Assembly (NCBI GenBank): GCA_039096225.1
Contig: JBBPEB010000019.1
Span: forward strand, 258,501 to 322,500
Length of the DNA stretch: 64,000 nt
Direction: 5' to 3'
Source of the DNA: Blastocystis sp. Blastoise
Lineage: Eukaryota; Sar; Bigyra; Opalinata; Blastocystidae
Shown: one piece after another, positions 33,290 to 45,678 of the stretch
How positions within the stretch are numbered: the first letter of the stretch is position 1
Layout: each line of letters starts with the position of its first letter
Translations under genes and position numbers: made by a program
The notes under the pieces: model-generated
Databases searched by the model: none
What the model was told of the DNA's origin: nothing
Seen by the model: only the letters and a program-made list of their open reading frames with translations

Positions 33290-34573
33290 ATGTCATATAG
33301 CGTTACTGAAGATTGGGAAGCTGCTCTTGGTGACGATGTTCCTGAAAGTTGGGAAACTGAAGAACAATCTCTTTTTGAGCAACCTGCAATTGTTGATGAT
33401 CGTGTTGTTGTATGTAAATTAGTAATACATAAATATTTCTTTGATTTCTATTATATCCATTTTAACATGAATTTTTTATTATAATATTGTTTTTCATCAT
33501 TTATATGGTACATAAATATATTCCTTTTTTAAATAGTGTCCTGGTTGTAAAGGTGAAGGAAAGGTTCATCCTGAAACTGCTAAAAGAATTGAAGAAGGTA
33601 TGAAACCTCAACCTAAAAAAGAAGCTCCTAAAACTGGTAGATTTGCTAAATCTAATATCCGTGATGACAGAGATAGACAAGTTGCTGATCTTGTTGCTGA
33701 TATTCCTTTAGATGATCCAGTTGCTGAGAAATTACGTTTACAGAAAATAGTTGAAGATTCAGATAAGAAGATTGTTGATGAAATGTTTGGTGGAGAAGCT
33801 ACTGAAGGTATAGTTGATATTATTATTATGTTTATTATTATTATTATTTATTTATTATTATTTATTTATTATTATGTTTATTATTATTATGTTTATTATT
33901 ATTATTTATTTATTATTATGTTTATTATTATTATTATTCTTACTTTATGAAAAGTATATATATAATCAATATATATATATATAGATTTCTTAAGTGAGAA
34001 TGAAAAAGCTGTAAAACAAATGACTTTTAATTCCATTAATGATTATAATCGTATTGCTACACTTCTTGGAAAGAGAGCAAATGAAGCCAATAATGTTGTT
34101 GGAACTGTAGAACTCTTATCTGTTCTTATTCGTACTGTATATATATTTAATAATTTGTATTATTATCTTTTTTTTATTATTATTAGTGTTATTATCTTTT
34201 TTTATTATCATTTTATCAATTTTATATATATATATATTATTATTTTTTATTATTATTAATATTATTATGACCATTATAAATACTAAAATAATAATATATA
34301 CATAGGTAAAAGATAGTTTATCTTCAGATGATTTTGTCAAGTTGTCTTCACAATGTGGTGTTTATAAAGAAGAACGAAAGAAGGCAGAAGTCATTGTTCC
34401 TACTAAAAAGAGTATTTATTTCAAATATATATTTATATATTATTTTATAATGAACATCTTTTATAGGTAAGAAGAAGAAGGGTGTTGCTGCTAAAATTAA
34501 TGTAGATACTTGGGAAGATGAAGTAGGTGAATATCATGGTAATAATGATATGTATGCTGATGATTTTATGTAA
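33290..34573 (+). CDS. eif3j: Translation initiation factor eIF3 subunit J
   Basis: Five exons from MSYSVTEDWEAALGDD (33290) to NNDMYADDFM (stop 34571-34573). eIF3j is an acidic, loosely bound eIF3 subunit that sits at the 40S decoding centre and helps mRNA recruitment and recycling. Family features: the acidic N-terminus with a W in an acidic context (TEDWEAA, ESWETEE), the middle helix VAEKLRLQKIVEDSDKKI, the conserved C-terminal helical region (ATLLGKRANEANNVVGTVELLSVL, SSDDFVKLSSQC), then a Lys-rich stretch and a final WEDEVGEY motif. Start MSYS is chosen over an in-frame ATG 21 nt upstream because that would add only hydrophobic residues. Unusual: the second exon starts CPGCKGEGKVHP, a CxxC that I do not expect in eIF3j. 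Confidence 0.85.
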
Positions 34574-34955
34574 ACATCTCTTTTTTATGTCTTTGTCAAT
34601 CAATTTTTTTTAATAAAAATTCAGTTTAGTTTTAATTTTTTTTTATATTATTATTATTTATTGATTTCACAAGAATTACAATCTAATTATAAAACAAAAC
34701 GAAACAAAGGATTCATAAAATTCTAATGAATATACAAAATTTTTTTTTTGCTTTGTAATATACCCGAAAATGTAATTAACACATAAAATGAAAATGCATA
34801 TTCCAGAATAATATACACATAAAAAAACGAACGAATAGACAAAAAAGAAAAAATAAACACACGAAACACATAAACATATAGCGAATCAGATAACGATTAT
34901 TATATATATAGATGAAGTTACTAACAACTATTATTCTTTAGAATCAATAATTAAT
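34574..34955. other. Short convergent intergenic region
   Basis: About 380 bp between the ends of eIF3j and the RRM gene; poly-T and A-rich 3' sequence only. Confidence 0.5.
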
Positions 34956-36133
34956 TTAGTTATCTTCTTTCTTTTCCTTCTTCTCCTTCTTTTCTTTCTT
35001 TTCTTTCTTCTCCTTCTTTTCTTTCTTTTCCTTTTTCTCCTTCTTTTCTTTCTTTTCCTTCTTTTCTTCAGTTTCAGCGGGTTTTTCTTCAGTTTCAGCA
35101 GGCTTTACTTCAGCTTCAGCAGGCTTTTCTTCAGCTTCAACGGGCTTTTCTTCAGTTTCAACGGGCTTAGCTTCAGCTTCAACAGGTTCATCATCGAAAG
35201 TAATCTTCTTGTTTTCCTTAGGAGCTTCATCAAAACGGATCTTCTTATTTTGAGTATTATCATTGAAAGAACGCTTGTTACCACCAAAAGAACGGCCATT
35301 GTTACCTTGACCTTGTTGTTCCTTAGGGACAAATTGACGAACGTGAATTTGACGACCATCTAATTCATATATTATAGAATAAAATAGTTAATGATTATAA
35401 TTTTAAAATAATATAGAAATATATATATATATATATATGAAAAAAAAATAAATTAAAATATAATAAATAAAAATAATCTAATTCATATCCTTCCATTTCA
35501 CCAATAGCCTTGTTCATTTCATCTTCAGTAGAGAATCTGACAATACCGCAACCACGGCTCTTACCAGTAGCACGATCCATTAAAACGGCACAATCTTCGA
35601 GTTTACCGAACTTTTCGAAAGCAGCTTGAAGACCTTCAGTGGTAGTACCCCAAGATAAACCATTAACAATAACCTTATTGGTATCATTAAAGACTTTACG
35701 AGGTCTTTCTTCTCCGCCAAAACCATTACCACGAGGAGCTCTTTCTTTCTTTTGAGAGATTTCAACCTTAATAGTACGACCACCAAGATCCTATATGATA
35801 TATTCATTAGATATAAATTATATAAATCATTATATATAATAATTAAAGAACAAGCAAAACAAATGACACACGAAATTTTTAAAAAACATACAGAACCGTT
35901 GTATTCAAGAGCCTTCTTAACACCTTCTTCAGAGGAGAAAGAAACGAAACCAAAACCACGAGGTTTACCAGTGTTCTTATCAGAACAAACGGCAGCTTCA
36001 GTGATTTCACCACAATCTTGGAAGGCTTCATAGAGACCATTATCATCCATAGCAAAAGGTAAACCTAAGCAGAATAAACAACTAGCAAAGACTCATAACA
36101 CATACCTAAGACGATTACTTTATTTTCAGACAT
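34956..36133 (-). CDS. Two-RRM RNA-binding protein with KEKK-repeat tail (nucleolin/NSR1-like)
   Basis: Start MSENKVIVLG at 36133. RRM1 has RNP2 VIVLGLPF and RNP1 RGFGFVSF; RRM2 has VIVNGLSW and RGCGIVRF. After a glycine/asparagine linker (NNGRSFGGNKRSF) come Glu/Ala/Pro repeats (ETEEKPAETEEKP-like) and a long KEKK array ending KKEDN. The order of basic tail and RRMs differs from nucleolin, where acidic repeats precede the RRMs. The Tyr/Phe RNP residues predict real RNA binding; a nucleolar or ribosome-biogenesis role is inference. Codons are strongly biased, suggesting high expression. The first two introns start GTATGT, but the intervening sequence inside RRM2 (about 35358-35488) has no GT donor at all and is bounded by a 13-bp direct repeat; it must be removed to restore the RRM2 end GYELDGRQIHVRQF. 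Confidence 0.85.
35358..35488. repeat. 13-bp direct repeats bounding an intron-like insertion
   Basis: ATCTAATTCATAT occurs at 35358-35370 and again at 35476-35488, 118 bp apart. The coding sequence of the RRM gene is continuous only if one repeat plus the intervening DNA (118 bp, not a multiple of three) is removed. Confidence 0.9.
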
Positions 36134-36649
36134 GTTTTTTTTCGGGTATAAAAAGAATAATTAAATATTTAATTAAAAATATATAAAAAAAAGACTCACC
36201 TATAAAAAAGATCAAACTATACCACTCATTCTTGTTACCAGTCATTCTTACTATTTGATGATAAATATAGCTGTTTCATAGGTTGGTCGCTTATATGAGA
36301 AACAATACTAATATATAAAAGTATATAATACTCATGACTATTAGCAACAGAAAAAAGAATCACTTTTCTTGTATACATGGTTAATCTCCAAGATCTTAGT
36401 GAAATTCGACAAAAAACCAACAAAATGTTTGTTAAGTGACTTTTCGGATGTAAGTATCTAAACATTTTTTTAATTCTATGTTCCCCTGATTATTTGCGAC
36501 AAATGACGATTACATCTTTAATTTTGGGGTAAATAGTATTTTCATAGTTATTTTACAAATTGTAGCTATTATTCTTCAAATAACCAGGAATATCGAGTTA
36601 TATGGGATACTTGTATTCAATTTGTGCCTAAAAGGTATTTAAAGCCAAG
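36134..36649. promoter_or_regulatory. Divergent promoter of the RRM and ING genes
   Basis: About 515 bp. It includes AATAATCAGGGGAA on the minus strand (about 36494-36481), a variant of the ATAATCGTGGGAA motif. No gene; an open frame at 36235-36465 (-) has no family features. Confidence 0.4.
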
Positions 36650-37843
36650 ATGAACTACGAATTAGATGAATTAGAGTTAAATATATTCTTAGAGGAATAT
36701 ATAGAAAAATTTGGAATTCAAACAAAGTCCATTCAAAAAGATTTTGCGTTGATTCGTAAGCTTGATGAGGTATATTCCTTTTATGTTTTACAATAAAAGA
36801 TCATTTAATATGTTTTTTGAATCCTTAAAAGTTGATATCTATACTTTTTTTCTTCATATGACACTTTTTTTATTATATTATACTAGATAAGTCTTATTAT
36901 GGTATGTATATAGAAAGTGAATACTGTACAATCTGAATTAGAAGATCTTCAAAGAGAATTAATGCAAGATGCCGACCGTCAAATTGCTTCTGTATATAAT
37001 TAATAATGTTTTCATAATATATTTTTATTTATTTATTTATTTATTTATTATTTATTATATTTTTATTTATTTATTATATTTTTATTTATTTATTACTTTT
37101 ATTATATTTTTATTTATTATATTTATATATTTAATAATTTATTTATGTATAGAAGTTAGTAGGAGAAAATGTTCACGATACTTTGCTTCATGATCCTCGC
37201 TATCAATTATATAAAACTAAATATGATGAATTAATTTCATTATCAGAAGAAAAAGTATATATATATACTGTTTATTTGATATATATATATATATTTTCTC
37301 AAATAAATGAGATGCAATTTATGATAAATAATAATATATTATTCTCATACAATACTACTATATTTATAGTATCAAGTTTCTTTAAGATTATCACAAGTGG
37401 TTGAAAACGCATATAGTACAATACAGAAAAAAATACAAGAAGCAAGTCCTAAATATGATCAAATACGAAATGCACGTAAAGATTATAAGATGAATATGAA
37501 TGCAAGAAGAAGAATTCGACGTGCTGATGGATTAGAAGGAAATGGTGGCACTGGTGATGATATTACAGAATACTGTATTTGCCATCAAGTATGTTACTTT
37601 TTTTTATATTTTTTTTTTCAACTTTTTTTTATTACAATTACTTTAATGAATATTTTATTCTTTAAATTAATATATTTAATTATTTCTTTACATCTCTAGC
37701 CATCTTATGGTGATATGATTCAATGTGATAATCCAAAATGTTTGTATAAATGGTTTCATTTCTCTTGTGTTGGACTCACCGAATCTCCTGAAGGCACTTG
37801 GTACTGTCCTCAGTGCAGAGAAGAAATGTTATATACATCCTAA
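36650..37843 (+). CDS. ING-family chromatin reader with PHD finger
   Basis: Five exons: 36650-36769, 36914-36991, 37153-37254, 37370-37588, 37700-37843. The N-terminal coiled-coil ING domain ([11 protein letters not shown]... [11 protein letters not shown]... [12 protein letters not shown]) is followed by a basic linker ([11 protein letters not shown]) and a C-terminal C4HC3 PHD finger, [18 protein letters not shown] then [10 protein letters not shown] and [14 protein letters not shown] fingers bind histone H3 trimethylated on lysine 4, and the proteins are subunits of histone acetyltransferase or deacetylase complexes (NuA4, SAGA-like, Rpd3/Sin3). The aromatic cage positions ([13 protein letters not shown]) look intact, so H3K4me3 binding is expected. 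Protein length of about 220 residues is normal. Confidence 0.92.
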
Positions 37844-38291
37844 ATTTTGTTTGTTGTGATTTTATTATTGTATTACTAGTTTTTTGTATATCTCATGCAT
37901 TCTTATTCGCTTTATTTTCCATTTCTCTTTTTTTCTTCGTTTCTTGATGTATTCATATAGAAATCATATTCTTGTTTTGCTTTTAAAATTCATGTAATTT
38001 ATCATAAGAAGCTACATCTATAAAATATTTATTTAAAAATTCATAAAAATACATAATTATATAAAAGCTATAATTATTCACATAAAAAGAAATTTTCTAT
38101 TATAAATTATTATTTGTCTGTTGATAACCAACCCGATATTATTTATTCAACATAAAATAATTTTTGTACACACTTACAATATATATCAATATCCATATAT
38201 TATTCTCAACACATATAACCAAGATATGAATATAAATTAACAAAACAATTTATATACATATAATATTTTATACTATAGAAAAACAATTTAA
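37844..38291. other. Convergent intergenic region
   Basis: About 450 bp between converging genes; T-rich then A-rich 3' flanks, nothing recognised. Confidence 0.5.
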
Positions 38292-39207
38292 CTACTTTTG
38301 GGTTTCTTTAATATTACTTTCAATCTCTAATTGCTTTTTAGCAAAAAATTCTTGTTGCTTCTATAGAAATGTAAACAATGAATTAGAAAATATATGCTAA
38401 ATGATTATATAAACTATATAACAAAGAAGAAATACAGTTGTATATAACATATTAAAAAAAATCAAATTAATATACTAATATATATATACGGTAAGAATGC
38501 TAATTTGGTCTTTACATTTACAACTATTGATTTCAATAGCATTTTGAATATCTGTCTTAGGCATTTGCATAAAACATTTTCCATACATATAATAGGATTT
38601 CTGATTATCGTTTACACCTTCAAGATATTTTGACATCACTTCATAACTTTTTTTCTCAGATTGATTTACAGCCAAAGAATTAGATACTTGTGTATAACTA
38701 CGTATAGTTTGTCTTAAATCTTCTTGTAATTTAAGAACCTATAAAATATGAAATATAGAATCATAAAGAATGATTATTCAGAAACTATTATTTCTTTTTT
38801 AAAAACAACAATAACTAATATATCAAAAAAAGAAATGTTGAAATTCAAAAAGTAGAAACAACCAACATAATGTAGAAAAAACTTTAATATAAAATTAATA
38901 TACTTCTTCGGTCATTTTAAGGGGAACATTACTTTGTTCAGTCTTTGATGGTTCTGGTTTAGATACAGGTTGCTAAATATAGACAATAATAGTATACATA
39001 AACTTAAATAATAAGTCAAAAAAAAAAGTAAAGAAATGAATATACTACAGGTTTGCAAGCTTGCTTATGTCCATTCTTCCAATGAGCAACTTGACATTCC
39101 TTAGAACAGTATATAGCCTTTTTACATCTGGAACAAGTTTTAAATGATCCTTTCACTTCTTCTACTTTTTTGCATTCAGGATTTGAACAAGCTCTTGGTT
39201 CAGACAT
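38292..39207 (-). CDS. MYND zinc finger fused to prefoldin-like coiled coil
   Basis: Four exons, [14 protein letters not shown] (39207) to [10 protein letters not shown] (stop 38292-38294), about 180 residues. The N-terminus is a complete MYND finger: [43 protein letters not shown], seven Cys and one His as required for two zinc sites. After a short linker the rest ([17 protein letters not shown] ... [20 protein letters not shown] ... [17 protein letters not shown]) has the helix, short beta-hairpin (YGKCFMQMP), helix pattern of a beta-class prefoldin subunit, closest in style to subunit 1. MYND fingers bind proline-rich peptides, and prefoldin presents nascent actin and tubulin to the CCT chaperonin. 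The fusion is supported by frame continuity across three introns. The assignment of the second half as prefoldin is by pattern and moderate in strength. Confidence 0.7.
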
Positions 39208-39640
39208 TTCTTTCTTAATAATTCTTATTAAAGAAAAATGACAGAGAATAATATATTAAAGTTTATTCTTTTTATTTGCCATGATTATTTTCATAAATTA
39301 TAGATACTTTTATTCATAATCAAGAAAATATTTCTTTGTAATTATTTCTTTATTTAAATGGTCAATATCAGTATTTGATAAGAATCATCTATTTTATTTT
39401 TATGTGTACAACAATATTAGATTCTTGGTAGTAGAATCAAAAGATATTATAAACGTATTGAGAATATGTTTATGTTAACAATGAATAAATATCAATATAA
39501 AATATTTAGATTTATCATAGATATTCTTTAAACTTTAATAGAACTGAAATAACATAATAGTAAAGAAAAATAAGAATAAAAAAAAAAAAGAAATTGATTT
39601 TTGAAAACATGTAAAAATTAGAACATTAAATAAAAGAAGT
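39208..39640. other. Intergenic region
   Basis: About 430 bp between the MYND gene start and the quinolinate synthase 3' end. No feature recognised. Confidence 0.5.
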
Positions 39641-40174
39641 TTAGTGTTTGGTAATAGCGTTCACAAGGGAATCAGGTAAACTCTTTGTTTTTTGATAGTC
39701 TCTCATTCTTTGAATAGGAATAGTTCCTAAATCTTGAACACGAGTACCATTGACTTTATTATTATAAACCTTAGGTTTATATTGTTCTAAAGAGGATGAA
39801 TGGTTCTGAATCATTTCCATCACATTTCTTAAGTTATCAGCACTATTCATTTTCATAAATGGACAAGTAGCACAACCTCCTATATATATATATATAGATA
39901 ATATAGAGATAAATATAATGAAAATAAAAATAAAAATATAAATCTAATAATAAACTTATTATATATAAGATAATATAGAGATAAATATAATGAAAAAAAA
40001 ATAAAAATAAAAATATAAATCTAATAATAAACTTAATATATATAAGATAATATAGAGATAAATATAATGAAAATAAAAATAAAAATATAAATCTAATAAT
40101 AAACTTATTATATATATATAATACCATGAATTGAACAACCTTCAGCACGTGCTCCAGGAATAATGGGAGTATTT

Positions 40175-40240
<66 letters not shown>

Positions 40241-41217
40241 TTGATTTATAAATAATTAATTAATGAAATGAAATGTATAAAATATTACATTATATAAACT
40301 ACATATATACTTTGTTTGAACAATAGCGTCATTTCCCACGGGGAATATGATATTGACACTCTTAGTAGCAATAGTCCCATGACTTTCTTGAATCATCTTT
40401 TGAACCGTACTGATAATACTACATACCATACCAGCTTCTGTTCCTAATATGATATCCAAACTATATATATATATATATATATAGGAATATGGATATGGAA
40501 TAAGGTAGAGTATTATAGCTAGAATAGAGAACAACAAAATATATGTATTACACATAAAAAAATAATAGAAATTATAGAATAATATATATATATATCAAAT
40601 TTTCTTTCTTTTCTGTAGTAATAAGTTGTTTAATATATTTTAAGATATCTGCAGTAGATCCAACACAACCGCGGTTATATTGGTTTTTATAGTCAAGAGT
40701 TAATTTGAACATTTCGGTAGGAACCTCAAGGTGAGAAGTCAGATAAGCATCAGAATAATTAGGAAAGGATAATAATAATAATTATTATTATTATATATTG
40801 TTAATAATTTAATTATATAAAAAAAAACTTTTATAAATAATAAATAAATAAATATAATAAATAATAAATAAATAATATAATAAATAATAATAAACAATAA
40901 ATAATAAATAAATAATAAACAATAATAAACAATAAATAACAAAACAAAATAGAATTACTTATTTTTGATAATATTGGCCACATTTTGTCCGAATATATGA
41001 TGAACAGCACAATATCCTTGTGTATAACTATGGAAATTCTTTTCTGCTTTCTCTAAAATATCTCTAGTAAGCTTGGGATTGATAGCTAGTAATTGTTCCT
41101 TTGAGAGATCTTGATAATCATGAAGAATAGTCTTTAAGTTATTACCCATATAACTATCAGGACCATAGAAGATTTGAAGGTCAGGTACTTGGGTTATAGA
41201 CTATATATATAGAAAGA

Positions 41218-41281
<64 letters not shown>

Positions 41282-41354
41282 ATATATAAATAAATAATAT
41301 ATATAAATAAATAATATATATAAATAAATAATATATATAAATAAATAATATATA

Positions 41355-41421
<67 letters not shown>

Positions 41422-41924
41422 ATATAATAAATATAATAAAAATTAAGAGAGAAACATATAACTAGAATAATAATCTAGTCTAGCATATAGAATATAATGT
41501 AGATATATATAACTAGATGTATATAGAGTATACCTGCATAAGTAATTGAACGACGTTACCTGAAGTGCACGTGATAGTAGGAACAATAGATTCTGAAAGA
41601 GCCTATAAAGATAAGTATATAATATATATAGGATTAACAAAAAAAGTTATTATTAAACAAAAAACTAATTCATAATAGTACAATAAACAAATAAATAAAT
41701 AAATAAATATATACTTTGACTTGAAGTGAAGTATTAATATAAATCATATGAAGAGCTTTCTTATGTTCAGCTTGTTTCAGATAGGCTAAATATCCCTGAT
41801 TCTCGGCCGCTTCTGCTAAAGTGCATCCGATTGGACGAGTGTTTGTACGATATACAGGAATAGAATTAAATCCTATATATATATATCTTAATATAATATT
41901 AATAATAAGAGATGGGAGGCTATC

Positions 41925-41966
<42 letters not shown>

Positions 41967-42502
41967 TATGTATATATATATACCATCAGCATCTAATTGA
42001 GCACGACAATTCTCACTCATAAAATCTACACCCATACATATTATATTCTTACATCCATCTTTTACCTATTATTAAATATATATAATGATAGTAAACACAT
42101 AAAATAAATAAAAATAAATATAAAGAAAATAAAAATAAAATAAAATAAATAAAAATTATTCTATACCATATTACAGGCTTTTTGACCCATAACTAAAGAA
42201 TCGGCAATAGCGATATGCTTGGACTTTAATTTAGATAATAAACCTTGAATTTCAGCATCCATATAAAAGTGAGCAACAATACCAATCTTTTCAGATTCCA
42301 TAAAGTGATCTAATTCATTAACTAACTTCATATCAACGTTCAAGAATTGAGCCTGAGTCTCAGCAAACTGTCCATTAGCTTCAACTTTATCAGCATAAAT
42401 CTTTAAAGAAGGGAAAGCACCTGTGGCTATGGAACGAGAAGAAGATTTGAATGCTCTTAATGTAGCTACACGAGCACAACTTGAAAAGATTCTACTTTGC
42501 AT
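39641..42502 (-). CDS. nadA: Quinolinate synthase (NadA type) with organelle presequence
   Basis: Seven or more exons from MQSRIFSSCARVATLRAFK (42502) to SLVNAITKH (stop 39641-39643). Condenses iminoaspartate with dihydroxyacetone phosphate to quinolinate, the oxygen-independent first steps of de novo NAD synthesis, on a 4Fe-4S cluster. Blocks seen: VAHFYMDAEIQGLL, IAIADSLVMG, MGVDFMSENC, IGCTLAEAAENQGYLAYL, MIYINTSLQVK, PTITCTSGNVVQ, LQIFYGPDSYMG, CAVHHIFGQNV, LTSHLEVPTEMF, LGTEAGMV, and the cluster-binding end GCSIHGGCATCPFMKMN. The order and wording match plant/protist quinolinate synthases, without the SufE domain plants carry. The first ~30 residues are Arg/Ser-rich without acidic residues, a mitochondrion- or hydrogenosome-type presequence. 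L-aspartate oxidase (NadB), the usual partner, is not in this window. Introns hold (TAAA)n and 72-77 bp minisatellites. Confidence 0.93.
39899..40121. repeat. Intronic minisatellite, about 72-77 bp x 3
   Basis: Three near-identical copies beginning ATAATATAGAGATAAATATA inside a quinolinate synthase intron; copies differ mainly in A-run length. Confidence 0.9.
41218..41432. repeat. (TAAA)n with embedded 17-bp repeats
   Basis: Two TAAA arrays flank about five copies of a unit ending in AATATATA (ATAAATAAATAATATAT), in a quinolinate synthase intron. Confidence 0.9.
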
Positions 42503-43197
42503 TTTATATAGAAAAACTTCAAAAACAAAGCCTAAAAGCCTAAATCTAAAGACTTATTCACTATTGAATAAAGAAAGGTGTTCTTTGGTCAATTCGAGTT
42601 CCCCGTTATTTTTCCACACACAAAAAGAGAAAATATTTTTTCCCCATGATTTATGTTTCCAACATTAGATTTCTTTTGTTTTTCATTCATTTATTACTTA
42701 ATTTAACTATATACTTGCTGTATTGAATGAAACAGTTAGTTTAATGTGATATTTACTTTTTGTATTCTTTATTTATAATAAAATTATTATTTTTAAAAGT
42801 ATTTCTTTTCAATTATTTAAATTGGAGCATAACAATATAGAAAGAAGACATATGGGAGTCATTTTAAAATAAATATTTATATTAAGAAAAAAAAACAAAT
42901 TGATTTCTTTGTGCTTTTGGAAACAAAATAAACGAAACAAGATGAAAAATGAAACAAATGTACACTCGATATAAGCTCATTCAAAATGAAAGAAAAAAAG
43001 AAAAGAATTATAGATCAAAAGCAAGAAAGAAACTTTTATATTGTGCATTCATAAAGAAAGTTTTTTGTTTATATATATATAAATATAATATATTTAAGAA
43101 TAGATATTTATAACGAGGATTTAAACTACATATTTATACAATTAGAAAAAAAGTAATGTGACTAAATAAAAAATAATTCAAGGAATATTTGTATTCA
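42503..43197. promoter_or_regulatory. Intergenic region with quinolinate synthase promoter
   Basis: About 700 bp. ATCATGGGGAAAAA on the gene strand (42650-42637) and GGGGAACTC (42604-42596) lie about 140 and 95 bp upstream of the quinolinate synthase start and share the GGGAA core seen in other promoters here. No gene. Confidence 0.4.
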
Positions 43198-43979
43198 TTA
43201 AGAAATGCCACCTCCTTCAGTCCCACGGGGAGCACGTAATAATTCAGGAAGATACTTTAATTGCAACAAATTAAACATATATCTTGCCTATATATATATA
43301 TAAGAATAAAGTGATAAAAATATCAATATATATATATAAGAATAAAGTGATAAAAATATCAATATATATATATAAGAATAAAGTGATAAAAATATCAATA
43401 TATATATATAAGAATAAATTGATAAAAATATCAATATCTATATATATGTAAGAATAAAGTGATAAAAATATCAATATATATATATATAAGAATAAATTGA
43501 TAAAAATATCAATATCTATATATATATATATAAAGAATAAAGAGACTAAAAGAAGAATAATATCATACTTTCCCCGTGTTTTTCCTTGTGTTTTCTAGTC
43601 TTACTCCAAAGGCGCGGAATTGTTCTCGAAGTCGATTTTGAATATAAGGGAAAATAGTGGGTGAAGACCCTTGTAATTCTATAGTAGGGAAAGGAGTCAT
43701 ATCTCCCCCGCGGGAATAGTAATTATTGTTAGGAAGAGGTAAAGAAGTAGAAATAGTATTTGAATTTGCGTTCCCGTGGTTATTAGAGGACAGATGTGTT
43801 GGTGAATAAAGATGAATTGATTGTTTTAATGTAATTAACATACCTGTTCTATCTTTACCGGATTTACACATAGTAATTGTTGATCCATAGATCTGATTCA
43901 TTATATCTTCAGTATCTATAAAGACTTTTGGCTGTTCATTATAACTGGAAGATGTTATATACATCTTAAGAAGCTAAAG

Positions 43980-44015
<36 letters not shown>

Positions 44016-45275
44016 GATGACATTATAATTTTATACGTTATATATATTTAAGAAATCATTAGGTAGTTTAGGAATAGTATTCTTTTCGAGTTCTTTTGGT
44101 TCTATAGTAGGTTCATATATAGATGTATAAATATAATGACCATTTTCTATTCCTACATCCTCTTCTACATGGTATTCTTCATGATTTCTCGTTCTAAGTA
44201 AATATTGCATAATAAATAAGATATTTTGAATATTCATGGCTTGTGTTGAATGTGACTTTCGCTTTATATCCGCAATTCTCTGATTCACATCTACACCCTA
44301 TACAATAAATATAAGTAGAATATGTATAATAAGTATAATAAGTAGAATAAGTATAATATGTATAATAAGTATAATAATTATAATATATATAATAATTATA
44401 ATAAGTAGAATATATAATAATATATGTACAAGAGAGATTGTGAATGGACAAAGTGTAATCACTCTATCAGCATATTGCGCGGGAATAGGATTGGCGGGAG
44501 CCATAAGTGGAAGAGTTATATATAAATATTTATTCTCTATACACATATCTACAGTGTCTCCAGTTTGATGAGGTATACAAAAGTTATCACCTTGAATATA
44601 ATGGAATCGTAGACGGACCATTTTGAGCATATATACAGATATATATAGATCTTCAATCATTCCTTCCTCTTTTCCTGAATAGGACAATAACGACTGATAT
44701 AAAATCTATATAGATAGTAATATATATAGTAATATATATATAGTAATATATATAAATATATAAATATATATATACAGGATATCCATAGAGATAGTAATAA
44801 CTTAATAGTGATGAAAAAGAGGGCTGGGATATATAATAATTCATATGTTGAGTGAAAGAGGATATAAATATGGAGAGTGCTTGAGAGAAACAAATATCCA
44901 GTCTGTTGTCTATATATATATTACTTTTATATATCTCTTCACGGCCCTCAACATCTTCCATCTCATGATTCTATAGAATAATAATAATAATAATAATAAT
45001 AATATATATTATAAATAGATTAATACTAATATATATATATACATGAATAGCGTTTTCAATCTTTCTTTTATAGGCTACATCTGTATATATACCTCCATTA
45101 ATATATCCATAAACATAGGATGTAGGGGAGCCCGCGCTTGGGAAGAAATGGAGGGAACAAGGAGACATACTACATAATTGTTCCAGAGACATGAGAGGAT
45201 CTCGTTTATATATATACATATATCCCTCATGTAGATTTGTAGGGAGAAATGAACACTCGGGTTTTGCCTTATAGA

Positions 45276-45327
<52 letters not shown>

Positions 45328-45471
45328 GCATGATAATATCAAGTATATTAATTATTATCTTACGAAGGTTTGAATGTAAAATTATTGATCTGATTGGTTG
45401 CTATTGTAGTATGGCACGTGTCAATAATGGAACAATGAAGTGAAATATCATGATACACACGCTATAAATAA

Positions 45472-45502
<31 letters not shown>

Positions 45503-45505
45503 AAG

Positions 45506-45554
<49 letters not shown>

Positions 45555-45640
45555 TACCTTGAGTTCTTTGTATATAGAATGTAAATATACATCAAGAGAT
45601 AGAATACCTTCTGCAGAAGTACATTTATATAATCCCAAAT

Positions 45641-45678
<38 letters not shown>

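Noticed and set aside
36235-36465. 76-codon minus-strand frame
   Set aside because: Lies in the divergent promoter between two genes; no motifs or gene-like composition.
43291-43535. Regular repeats considered as a CRISPR-like array
   Set aside because: Units are directly tandem without unique spacers, AT-rich, inside a eukaryotic intron.
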